A DNA stretch of 64,000 nucleotides. Origin: Isobaculum melis. Its GTDB lineage: Bacteria; Bacillota; Bacilli; Lactobacillales; Carnobacteriaceae. Where the stretch lies: NCBI RefSeq assembly GCF_900111355.1, contig NZ_FOHA01000002.1, forward strand, positions 62,001 to 126,000, read 5' to 3'. A program made the position numbers and the translations under genes. Positions 20,958 to 28,650 of the stretch are shown one piece after another. The notes beneath the pieces were generated by a model. It made no database searches. It worked only from the letters and a program-made list of their open reading frames with translations, and had not been told where the DNA came from. The number at the start of each line of letters is the position of its first letter. The first letter of the stretch is position 1.

Positions 20958-21029
20958 GTCCCCCTAGTGTAATGGATATCACGTAAGATTCCGGTTCTTA
21001 AAATGGGGGTTCGATTCCCTCGGGGGGCA
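20958..21029 (+). tRNA. tRNA-Arg (anticodon CCG)
   Basis: A cloverleaf can be drawn: acceptor GTCCCCC/GGGGGGC, D arm GTGTAATGGATATCAC, anticodon arm TAAGA-TTCCGGT-TCTTA with CCG (reads CGG), and T arm with GTTCGATTC. CCA is not encoded, as is common for some Gram-positive tRNAs. It stands alone, on the strand opposite to rpoN. Confidence 0.93.
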
Positions 21030-21062
21030 TTAGAAATGAAATATGCCAATTATTTTCTCAAT

Positions 21063-21104
21063 AAAACAGACCTTAGAATAAATTTTTCTAAGGTCTGTTT
21101 TTAT
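21063..21104 (+). terminator. Terminator after tRNA-Arg
   Basis: AACAGACCTTAGA / TCTAAGGTCTGTT hairpin plus T-run on the plus strand. Confidence 0.88.
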
Positions 21105-21113
21105 TTACTAACA

Positions 21114-21599
21114 CTAGTCCCAATACCCCTCATGTACTTTAGCAGCTTGGACTTCCAAATGAGGAAAAGGTCCAATGATTTCAATATTTTTTTGACCACG
21201 TGCAATAATTTCTTTACTTGGTAAATCAAATGTTGGGTTTTGATCATTGGAACCTGTTAACGCCAACAAACGTTTTTCAGTCATAGCAAAGACTATTTTT
21301 CCAATATTGCTCCAATAAATTGTTCCTGTGCACATCGCACATGGTTCTGCAGTTGTATAAAGTGTACATTTCGCTAAAAAATCTTTTTCATATAAATGTG
21401 AAGCTTTCGCTGCCAAAGAAGTCTCAGCATGACCGGTACAAATTTTCTCTGTTATTTCAATATTCTCTTGTTCTAAAAGAATGGTCCCTTTTTCATCAAT
21501 TAAAAGTGCACCAAAAGGCGTATTCCCATGTTCCCTTGCCTCTTTAGAAATTTCAATACAACGCATTAAATAATCTTCATGTGTTTTCATTTTTTCCAT
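21114..21599 (-). CDS. Nucleoside/guanine deaminase family protein
   Basis: Zinc-dependent deaminase of the CDA superfamily, 161 residues. The metal and proton-shuttle motifs are HAETSLAA and TTAEPCAMCTGTIYWS. It resembles guanine deaminase-like and TadA-like proteins; the IYWSNIGKIVFAM stretch and the tail with HEGYWD suit a nucleobase or small-molecule substrate rather than tRNA. It follows the HxlR gene by a few bases, so the two are probably co-transcribed. The exact substrate is unknown. Confidence 0.82.
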   Translation of the reverse strand: MEKMKTHEDYLMRCIEISKEAREHGNTPFGALLIDEKGTILLEQENIEITEKICTGHAETSLAAKASHLYEKDFLAKCTLYTTAEPCAMCTGTIYWSNIGKIVFAMTEKRLLALTGSNDQNPTFDLPSKEIIARGQKNIEIIGPFPHLEVQAAKVHEGYWD

Positions 21600-21603
21600 C
21601 CCT

Positions 21604-21960
21604 TCACCTGCTATTATTTGGATTTTCCCGACCTTGAAGTAGCGCCTCTTGATTCATGATAAGCCAATTTTTCGCTTCATTTAACACCTTTACATAGCCT
21701 TGACCTAAGCTAGTTACTTCATAGCTCACTGGAAAACCTGTCGATGCTTCTCCATACTTAATAATCAATCCAGATGCTTGTAAATGGTTTAAGTTTTCTG
21801 TTAATACCTTCCTGGAAATCCCTTCAATTGCCCGCTCTAATTGGGCAAAGCTACTGGCATCTTTTGCTAAATGAAGCAAAATAAAAGGGACCCATTTTCC
21901 TAGTAAGGGTGTGGCTATTGCTCTTAAATGCTGATTTTGACTACAATCATTATTTGTCAT
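21604..21960 (-). CDS. HxlR-family transcriptional regulator
   Basis: A 118-residue winged-helix regulator. HxlR features: LLGKWVPFILLHLA at the N-terminus, the recognition region GISRKVLTENLNHLQASGLI, and the wing SYEVTSLGQGY. Cys6 near the N-terminus could be a redox switch, as in some relatives. Divergent from the alpha/beta hydrolase at 22038 with a 77-base shared promoter gap, so it may control both the deaminase and the hydrolase. Confidence 0.88.
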   Translation of the reverse strand: MTNNDCSQNQHLRAIATPLLGKWVPFILLHLAKDASSFAQLERAIEGISRKVLTENLNHLQASGLIIKYGEASTGFPVSYEVTSLGQGYVKVLNEAKNWLIMNQEALLQGRENPNNSR

Positions 21961-22037
21961 ACCTCAAGGTAACTCCTTTTTTCAAATGAATTCTTTCTTT
22001 ATACTGATTATACCACGAAAGAAAGTAGGGAAAATAT

Positions 22038-23216
22038 ATGACATCACACTTTTTTAAAACTTTTGAATTTGAATTCGAAGCCACTCGTTTAATGTGGATT
22101 GCGCCAAGTGGCGGTTCTGATTTTGCAGAAGTCGCTGCTGTTACGGAAAAAATTAAGGATGGCCATTATCAGTCTTGGCATCTGGAATGGAAAAACTTTG
22201 CACAAAAGCTTGAAAATCGCGCACAGGGTTTTCTTTCAACAACCAATAAAGCCAATGCTTTGATGCGTGCTAGTCGCTATTATCAAGCAGCAGAATTCTT
22301 TCTTGACCCCTCTGATACTGCAAAATTAGAGATGTATCAAAAATCAGTTTCGTTATTTTATCAAGCTTTGGCACTCACTAATGTCCAATATTCAGCACAT
22401 ACTATTCAATACCAAGAAACACCACTGCGCACACTCTATTTTAAAACGCACAAACAAAGCAAAGGAACATTCTTTGTGTGTGGCGGCTTTGATGCCTTAC
22501 TAGAAGAGCTTTATTTCACAAGTGCGATTCCTGCCTTAAACAATGGCTATGATGTCGTTCTTTATGAAGGTCCCGGTCAATCTGATATGATTCGTTATCA
22601 TCAATTATCCTTTGAAAAAAATTGGCAGCTTGTAGTCAAAGAAGTGATTGATTTTTATCAGCATCATTACCAACTACGAATGCCCAAAATTGGTATTGGC
22701 ATTTCTTTAGGTGGACTATTAACCGCTAGAGCGGCCAGCTTAGATGCTTCATTATTTGATCGCATTGTTTTATATAATTATTTCCCCTCAATGATTGCTT
22801 CCTTTAAAAAATCATTGCCGTTTTTTTTACATCGCTACTTAGACACACAATTTCCGACTTGGTTAGAAAAAATAGCTTCTACTTATATCGCTCATAAAAA
22901 GTTTTTAAATTGGCAAGTCGAACATGCTAAATGGACTTTTGCAGCTACCTCGTTAAATGATTTAATTCAGAAGTGTCGTGATTTTAATGAAGAAATTGCC
23001 TTATCACAGCTTCACACAGACTGTTTAACCTTCGTTGCAAAAAATGATAACTACTATGATTATCATTTAGGTCTTTATTTTCATCAAGCCATTCCAGCTA
23101 AAAATAAGAAGCTGATTCTTTTTGATAAAGAAAATTATTCAACAGACCTTCATTGTCAAAATGGCTCCTTCTATGATTGCAATGACCAATTGTATGAATG
23201 GTTACTAGCAAAATAA
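22038..23216 (+). CDS. Alpha/beta hydrolase (FrsA/DPOH-hydrolase-like)
   Basis: A 392-residue cytoplasmic hydrolase with a helical N-terminal cap (about 1-130) and an alpha/beta-hydrolase core: GGFDALLEEL (oxyanion), nucleophile elbow GISLGG, candidate Asp in AKNDNYYDYH and His in STDLHCQNGS. The layout matches 2,6-dihydropseudooxynicotine hydrolase and FrsA relatives, so C-C or ester bond cleavage is likely; the substrate is unknown. It faces the hxlR-type gene across a short divergent promoter. Confidence 0.8.
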   Translation: MTSHFFKTFEFEFEATRLMWIAPSGGSDFAEVAAVTEKIKDGHYQSWHLEWKNFAQKLENRAQGFLSTTNKANALMRASRYYQAAEFFLDPSDTAKLEMYQKSVSLFYQALALTNVQYSAHTIQYQETPLRTLYFKTHKQSKGTFFVCGGFDALLEELYFTSAIPALNNGYDVVLYEGPGQSDMIRYHQLSFEKNWQLVVKEVIDFYQHHYQLRMPKIGIGISLGGLLTARAASLDASLFDRIVLYNYFPSMIASFKKSLPFFLHRYLDTQFPTWLEKIASTYIAHKKFLNWQVEHAKWTFAATSLNDLIQKCRDFNEEIALSQLHTDCLTFVAKNDNYYDYHLGLYFHQAIPAKNKKLILFDKENYSTDLHCQNGSFYDCNDQLYEWLLAK

Positions 23217-23258
23217 AAAAGAAAGACAAATGCAGATCATTGTGCTTTGTCTTTCTTC
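23217..23258. terminator. Bidirectional terminator
   Basis: GAAAGACAAA / TTTGTCTTTC arms with T-runs on either strand, between convergent genes. Confidence 0.82.
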
Positions 23259-23273
23259 TATTCTATATTAAAG

Positions 23274-25001
23274 CTATTTTACTGAAACGCGTTTTCCCCT
23301 CATAAAGACAACACTAACAATAATCAGTAAACTTCCTAAAAAAAAGAAAGAGGGACTATCTTGACTTGATGTTTTAGGTAATACTTTTCCACGACTTTCT
23401 TGATTGGTTGTTTCAGCCAATCCTTTGTTATCATTTATTTGCGCCTCTGTTTTAGCTAATATTTCCTTATCATCTTTTTGTCCTACAAGATTGTTTGAGG
23501 CTGTATCTTGATTTGGTTGATTAGGTGTACTTGGTTTATCTAAATCAGGTAAAATTGGTTCTAGCTCCACATTTTCAGGACCAACAGTCACAGTTAATTG
23601 AAGCTTTTGCGATGCAACACCATCTTCATCTGTTGCATAAACTGTCACTATATAATCCCCCTCTTGATCTAGCTTTACTACCTGCTCAAAATCAGTTGTT
23701 ATCGTTGCTTCTCTATCTGATACAATTTTAGCATCTTCTAAATAGTCTGCTTCTGTTTTTTGGACATTTCGCTCATAATAAACAGCTTTACCTTGAACAA
23801 CTGGTGGTGGATTATTACTCTTAACGGTTACTTCAAATGATAGTTGGTTATTTGAAGGTAATTTATAAGTAATAACTGCTGTCCCTACACGATTATGACT
23901 GAGTAAAGATAATTGTTTAGCTGTACTTGTTGGATTAACAGAAACAACCTCTGGATTTGAACTAGTTATTTCAGCTTGAAATAACTCTGAATTTGTTAAT
24001 AAATCCATCCCCATGTATGTCATAAACCCAATAAATAATGAGTTATCAGAAATCGTTAAAGGAACAGTCACTTCTAATGTTTCATTCTTTAGTATCTCTT
24101 TCGTTTCAATAGCGCCTAATTTATTTTGATCCTCTCCTTCATACCAATTGTTTCCACTTGGTACGCCACCAGACCCCCATTGCATCAAAGGTGTTAATTC
24201 TTCTGGATAAGAGCTAACAAATGTATCAAATAAAAATAGCTCGTTGAGTTGAGGCAGTCGAACAAAAGAATCAATATCAGTAAGTGGTAAAGAAGCTAAT
24301 ACTAATTGTTGGACGTTATTCATATGTGTTGAGAAAACTGAAGCATCTGACAAGTTTGTATGGATAATGCTAACTGTTTGAATATTTGGAAGAGTAAAAG
24401 AAATAGTTGGTGGTGTTAATCCAATCCTTTGATTTGAACCAGATATTTTCAATTCATTTAAATGAGACATATTAGCCAACATATTTAACTCTAAATTAGA
24501 TTCCGTTTCAATTTCTAACATTTCTAATTGATTCAATTGACTAATAGCAGCTAATTCATTTCCTGATAAATTTGGCTTTGTTAAGCTCAATACAGTTAAA
24601 TTTCCAACTTGTTCAAGCAGGCTAATATCTTCTATCTCGGTTCCACGAATGATGAGGTATACCCCTGTTTTTGGTTGTAAATATTGAAGACCTTCTAGAG
24701 TTTTTGTTGGCGTATCATCCAAGTTAATGAAAATACTAGCTGGTCCCTCATATTGATTGAGTAAATCAAATTTTTCTTGTGTGATGTCTATGTATGTTGG
24801 CCAAAAACTAACCTTTGATTTTCCCCATTGATTCAACTGCTTTGTTAATTCAACATCTGGAACTAAATTGACTCGACTACGGCTACTTACTTCTGGTATA
24901 TCTCCTATATAATCTGCCAATACTTCTTGACTGTTAAATAAGCCACCTATTCCAATGAAAGCAATTAGTAAATATATCATCTTTTTGATTTTATCACCCA
25001 T
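23274..25001 (-). CDS. LPXTG-anchored surface protein with leucine-rich repeats
   Basis: A 575-residue cell-wall protein. Signal peptide (about 1-30, ends near VLADY), a leucine-rich-repeat-like region (about 75-260, e.g. LLEQVGNLTVLSL, ISQLNQLEMLEIE), Ig/cadherin-like segments (about 300-475, KLDQEGDYIVTVYATDEDG), and a sorting signal LPKTS, hydrophobic span and RGKR tail. This is an internalin-like arrangement, suggesting host or matrix binding. No sortase is nearby. ATG follows GGGAGGG. Confidence 0.87.
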   Translation of the reverse strand: MGDKIKKMIYLLIAFIGIGGLFNSQEVLADYIGDIPEVSSRSRVNLVPDVELTKQLNQWGKSKVSFWPTYIDITQEKFDLLNQYEGPASIFINLDDTPTKTLEGLQYLQPKTGVYLIIRGTEIEDISLLEQVGNLTVLSLTKPNLSGNELAAISQLNQLEMLEIETESNLELNMLANMSHLNELKISGSNQRIGLTPPTISFTLPNIQTVSIIHTNLSDASVFSTHMNNVQQLVLASLPLTDIDSFVRLPQLNELFLFDTFVSSYPEELTPLMQWGSGGVPSGNNWYEGEDQNKLGAIETKEILKNETLEVTVPLTISDNSLFIGFMTYMGMDLLTNSELFQAEITSSNPEVVSVNPTSTAKQLSLLSHNRVGTAVITYKLPSNNQLSFEVTVKSNNPPPVVQGKAVYYERNVQKTEADYLEDAKIVSDREATITTDFEQVVKLDQEGDYIVTVYATDEDGVASQKLQLTVTVGPENVELEPILPDLDKPSTPNQPNQDTASNNLVGQKDDKEILAKTEAQINDNKGLAETTNQESRGKVLPKTSSQDSPSFFFLGSLLIIVSVVFMRGKRVSVK

Positions 25002-25394
25002 AAATTCCCTCCCCTTTTCTTTTACCTATTTTAATATAACAAAAAAGCAAAAAGAAATCTATACTTTTCAGCAATTGTCCTTCTATTAATCTAAATAATT
25101 GAAAGATAGAGTGAGTGGATTAAACTGATAAAATATTCATTAAAAAGAAATAGTCTAAATGAAACGGTTATATGATTTTCTCCCATCAGCTGAACGAAAT
25201 AACTATTTCAAAATATTTAAATCACGCTAAAATCATAATAAATGGTTTATTTAAATCACAAAAAAACTTTTCCACTAGTCATAAAAGAGAGTGAAACATC
25301 TTTCCATCTAACAATTTTGTAAGCTGATTGTAAGCTACTTCCCTTTAAGATTTAACTCATTTGTTCTAAGCTTTCTTTATGGAGGTGATTTAAC
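25002..25394. other. Intergenic region between divergent genes
   Basis: About 390 AT-rich bases holding the divergent promoters of the LRR surface protein and the small membrane protein. No RNA gene, repeat or further open frame was seen. Confidence 0.5.
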
Positions 25395-25601
25395 ATGGAT
25401 GCACATTTATTATTTACAAGCACCATTATTTTATTTATTATCGGAATTGCCTTTCTTGCGCTAGCTACCTTAAGCTTTCGCTTTAGAGCCATTTCAGGAA
25501 AAAATGCTTGGGGCGGAAAAACCAAAACATTCATTTGTATTGGACTACCAATTACCATCATTGCACTAGGCCTTATTTACTTATTTTATCCTTATAAATA
25601 A
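25395..25601 (+). CDS. Small two-helix membrane protein, unknown function
   Basis: A 68-residue protein with two hydrophobic segments (about 6-27 and 45-65) joined by a basic loop. A near-perfect Shine-Dalgarno (GGAGGTGA) precedes the ATG, which argues it is real. No family recognised. Confidence 0.72.
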   Translation: MDAHLLFTSTIILFIIGIAFLALATLSFRFRAISGKNAWGGKTKTFICIGLPITIIALGLIYLFYPYK

Positions 25602-25655
25602 TGTTTAAAAACCTTTTATTAGATGCTATAATCTAAGAAAAAGGAGGGATTTTTT

Positions 25656-26144
25656 TTGAAACAAGCAACTGAAGAAAAAGCGTATCAAGTACTAAGTGAA
25701 TTGACTATTCCCTATCATCGTGTAGATCACGAACCCATCTTTTCAGTGAAAGAATATGAGGTAGAATTGCCTGGACCACAAGTAAAAAACTTATTACTCA
25801 AAGCAAAAAAAGGCAAGCAGTATTATCTTGTATTGATTCATGAAGAAAAACAAGTTGATTTAAAAAAATTAGCAGAAGAATTAGGGGTTAATCGACTTTC
25901 ATTTGCCTCTTCCGATGAACTTCGAATGTTATTAGGTTTACAATCAGGGATGCTTAATCCGCTGGCACTGACTTATGATGAAGAGCACCTCATTAAAGTT
26001 GTGATTGACCGTGCAATTGATCATTCAGATACAATTGGTGTTCATCCTAATATCAATACAACCACTTTAATGATTCAGTTTTCTGACTTTAAACGGTTCT
26101 TACAAGCTTATGAGTATGAACCCATTTATCTTACATTATCTTAA
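25656..26144 (+). CDS. YbaK/ProX-type aminoacyl-tRNA deacylase
   Basis: A 162-residue single-domain editing protein of the PrdX/ProX family, which hydrolyses mischarged tRNA-Pro (for example Ala-tRNA-Pro) in trans. Family landmarks: YHRVDHEPIFSV, the Lys in KNLLLKAKKGKQYYLVL, LSFASSDELRMLLGL, GMLNPLAL, and GVHPNINTTTLMIQ. The start is TTG at 25656 with AAGGAGG at good spacing. A terminator follows directly. Confidence 0.88.
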   Translation: MKQATEEKAYQVLSELTIPYHRVDHEPIFSVKEYEVELPGPQVKNLLLKAKKGKQYYLVLIHEEKQVDLKKLAEELGVNRLSFASSDELRMLLGLQSGMLNPLALTYDEEHLIKVVIDRAIDHSDTIGVHPNINTTTLMIQFSDFKRFLQAYEYEPIYLTLS

Positions 26145-26174
26145 AACCATGTCTGAAGGATATGGTTTTTTCTA
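26143..26174 (+). terminator. Rho-independent terminator
   Basis: AAAACCAT / ATGGTTTT arms plus T-run after the deacylase gene. Confidence 0.82.
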
Positions 26175-26256
26175 ATCTCAAAGCACAAATATTTCAGTCT
26201 AGCCTAAGCAACATCAGCTTTACCATTACTTACCACTTCTTTTCACTAAATAATGA

Positions 26257-26285
26257 TTGACAAAAAAGAACAAACGTTCTATAGT
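26257..26285 (+). promoter_or_regulatory. SOS promoter with LexA/DinR box
   Basis: TTGACA (26257-26262), 17-base spacer, TATAGT (26280-26285). The spacer is filled by GAACAAACGTTC (26268-26279), a match to the Gram-positive LexA box GAAC-N4-GTTC, extended to AGAAC...GTTCT. LexA bound here would block polymerase. Confidence 0.9.
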
Positions 26286-26315
26286 GTAATCAAATGATAT
26301 ATGAGGTGAGCAAAT

Positions 26316-26717
26316 ATGAGTAAAGACCTTTACAACTATGACCGCACAGCCTTAGAGGATTATAAAAAAAGAGATAGGAGGATGATGAAATATCAAGGCT
26401 TCTTTTTATCTGAACACAATGAAGAGCTACAACAATTTTTAACTAATGAACAACAATTAGCGCATCAGGTAAAAAAGGAACAGCAATCTGAAATAGACAT
26501 TGCAAAGCACCTTGAACTACTTTGGAAAACACAAGAATCAGCTATTTTCCAGGTCAATGAAGCCAATCTAGACAAGAATCTTTCTATCATAACAGGTAAA
26601 CTACTTGGATTTTCTGATGACATCATTTTTATTCAAACACAGCATTCAGTTGAATCTCTTGCAATAGATTTACTTCGTCATATTGAACCTCTCAAGCATT
26701 TGAAGTGGTTTCAATGA
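26316..26717 (+). CDS. YolD-like protein
   Basis: A 133-residue protein with the YolD-like core RDRRMMKYQGFFLSEHNEEL, comparable to the D-R-x-x-M-K-W...LPEH pattern. YolD proteins are found just upstream of Y-family polymerases in Bacillus (yolD-uvrX, yqjX-yqjW). Its stop overlaps the next start (ATGA), so the two are translationally coupled. It lies under the LexA-box promoter. The biochemical role is unknown; it may assist or control the polymerase. Confidence 0.8.
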   Translation: MSKDLYNYDRTALEDYKKRDRRMMKYQGFFLSEHNEELQQFLTNEQQLAHQVKKEQQSEIDIAKHLELLWKTQESAIFQVNEANLDKNLSIITGKLLGFSDDIIFIQTQHSVESLAIDLLRHIEPLKHLKWFQ

Positions 26718-27988
26718 TTTATTTTGACTATAGGCAATTACCTAAAAGAGATATTTTATGTATTGATGTAAAAAGTTTCTTTGCATCTGTTGAATCTGTT
26801 AAGAGAGGCATTCATCCTTTAGATTCCTATATTGTTGTGATGAGTAATCAAGAAAGTAGCGGTGGACTTGTTCTGGCAGCCGCTCCCCGTGTCAAACAAG
26901 AATATGGCATCAAAACCGGTTCTAGACGCTTTGAGATTCCTAAAAATAGCCCCATTCAGATTGTTGCGCCTCGCATGAGCTTATACCTTAAAGTCAATGC
27001 GCTTATTCAAGAGATTTTTAGAAAGTATGTTGCAGATGAGGATTGGTATCCTTATTCAATTGATGAGGGTTTTCTTGATGTAACGGCTTCTCATCAATTA
27101 TTTGGTACCACTGAAGAGATTGCTAGAAAAATTCAGTTAGAGATTTGGCAAAAGCTCAAATTAGTGGTTACGATTGGGATTGGGGATAATCCTCTTTTAT
27201 CAAAGCTAGCTTTGGATAATGCAGCAAAAGATGCAGTAAATGGCATGGCTAGTTGGCGTTATGAAACCATTCCTGAAACGATTTGGAAAATTCCCAAGCT
27301 TACTGATTTTTGGGGTATTGGTTATCGGACAGCAAATTCTTTAGAAAAAATTGGGATTCATACCATTTATCAGCTTGCACAAACAGATATCAGCAAATTA
27401 AAAAAAACATTCGGGATTATTGGAGAGCAGCTTTTTTATCATGCCCATGGAATTGATTTTACAAGGCTATCAGAACGTCATATTCCCCAAGAAAGAAATT
27501 TCTGTAAAAGCCAAATACTAAAGCAGGACTATACTAAACAATATGAAATAGAGATTGTCATCAGAGAAATGGCAGATCAATTAGCTGCAAGGCTACGCAC
27601 CCATCACTTAGAAGCAGGTGTGCTCTCACTATCTATTGGTTTAAGTAAATATGCAACAACGAAAGGTTTTCAAATACAACGAAAAATCAATCCTACAGAC
27701 CACTCAAAAGAAATTGTTGCTACTTTCATTGACCTTTTTAGAGCAAAATATCAAGGAGAAGCTGTGAGAAGTATTTTTGTTTCTTGTGCCCACTTAAAAG
27801 AAAAAGAAACCTTTCAGTTAAATCTTTTTGAGGATATTGAAAGTGTCAAAACAACAGAAGCCATTGATCAAACAATCGATTTAATTAGACATCGGTTTGG
27901 TTATCCTTCTATTGTGAAAGCAAACAGCTTAATGCATGGTGCCACTGCCATTGAACGAACCAAATTAGTTGGTGGACATCAAGGTTAA
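26714..27988 (+). CDS. Y-family DNA polymerase, UmuC/UvrX type
   Basis: Translesion polymerase of 424 residues from ATG 26714 (a start 9 bases earlier is possible). The catalytic Asp lies in CIDVKSFFASVE and the DE pair in YSIDEGFLDV. The thumb HhH region is KLTDFWGIGYRTANSLEKIGI, and a C-terminal little finger follows (about 240-360). The closest known types are Bacillus YqjW/UvrX and plasmid UmuC-like enzymes. A QLNLFED motif (about residue 375) looks like a sliding-clamp binding peptide. SOS-controlled with yolD. Confidence 0.92.
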   Translation: MIYFDYRQLPKRDILCIDVKSFFASVESVKRGIHPLDSYIVVMSNQESSGGLVLAAAPRVKQEYGIKTGSRRFEIPKNSPIQIVAPRMSLYLKVNALIQEIFRKYVADEDWYPYSIDEGFLDVTASHQLFGTTEEIARKIQLEIWQKLKLVVTIGIGDNPLLSKLALDNAAKDAVNGMASWRYETIPETIWKIPKLTDFWGIGYRTANSLEKIGIHTIYQLAQTDISKLKKTFGIIGEQLFYHAHGIDFTRLSERHIPQERNFCKSQILKQDYTKQYEIEIVIREMADQLAARLRTHHLEAGVLSLSIGLSKYATTKGFQIQRKINPTDHSKEIVATFIDLFRAKYQGEAVRSIFVSCAHLKEKETFQLNLFEDIESVKTTEAIDQTIDLIRHRFGYPSIVKANSLMHGATAIERTKLVGGHQG

Positions 27989-28042
27989 CATGCTGAAAAG
28001 ACAGCTATTGCTTTTTTCAAAATGGCGACTGAGTTCTTAGCA

Positions 28043-28091
28043 AAAAACATGTGGTAAGTCAGAATTCCTTCTGCTCTTACCACATGTTTCC
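28043..28091 (-). terminator. Terminator of the sulfur operon
   Basis: AACATGTGGTAAG / CTTACCACATGTT arms followed by a T-run on the minus strand, directly after the cstR-like gene. Confidence 0.88.
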
Positions 28092-28352
28092 TTACATTGT
28101 TTTCACAACTAAATTTACAGCTTCACTCACTGCTTGATCTCTTTCTTCATCTGTTCCAGTTGCATATTCAGCTGTTTGTAATAGATTTTCTGCAACCATC
28201 AAGCCCATCACTTTATCAATACTAGAACGAACAGCAGATAACTGTATAATAATATCCTGACAGTCTTTGCCTTCCTCCATCATTTTTAAAATACCACGCA
28301 TTTGACCTTCTGAACGTTTTAAACGATTGCGTATTTTTTGATTACATTCCAT
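28092..28352 (-). CDS. CsoR/CstR-family transcriptional repressor
   Basis: An 86-residue all-helical repressor. Start at 28352 (MECNQKI) behind GGAGAGGAG; the longer frame overlaps the upstream rhodanese gene. The core RLKRSEGQMRGILKMMEEGKDCQDIIIQLSAV is typical. Cys31 is present at the sensing position. Residue 60, where CstR carries its second Cys, is Thr; Cys3 is an additional Cys. It lacks the Cys/His set of copper CsoR. It is the last gene of a rhodanese/CoA-persulfide reductase operon with a CsoR-like operator, so persulfide sensing is most likely. Confidence 0.85.
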   Translation of the reverse strand: MECNQKIRNRLKRSEGQMRGILKMMEEGKDCQDIIIQLSAVRSSIDKVMGLMVAENLLQTAEYATGTDEERDQAVSEAVNLVVKTM

Positions 28353-28647
28353 AAACGGTTTCTCCTCTCCAAGAGGACATGCCTCCCATGACATTGGTTA
28401 CTTGATAGCCTTGCTCTGCAAGAAAATTACAGGCAGAAGCTGAACGCATCCCTGAGTGGCAAACGACATAATAGGCTTGCTCCTTATTTAATGCGGCTAA
28501 ATTAGTAGGTATGGTATTTAAAGGGATGAATTGTACCCCTTCGATATGTCCCATTTCATATTCATTTTGCTCTCTCACATCTAAAATTGCAAGCTTTTCA
28601 TTTTTAACTAATTGTTCAAATTCTGGCATTGAGATTGTTTGATACAT
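28342..28647 (-). CDS. Single-domain rhodanese
   Basis: A 101-residue sulfurtransferase with the active-site loop CHSGMRS and the substrate motif LDVREQNEYEMGHI. It moves sulfane sulfur between thiols or to cyanide. It lies between the CoA-disulfide reductase and the CstR-like gene and overlaps the latter. Cytosolic. Confidence 0.9.
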   Translation of the reverse strand: MYQTISMPEFEQLVKNEKLAILDVREQNEYEMGHIEGVQFIPLNTIPTNLAALNKEQAYYVVCHSGMRSASACNFLAEQGYQVTNVMGGMSSWRGETVYGM

Positions 28648-28650
28648 TCT

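Noticed and set aside
20852..21049. 65-codon minus-strand frame
   Set aside because: It is antisense to the tRNA-Arg gene and its translation reflects tRNA bases.
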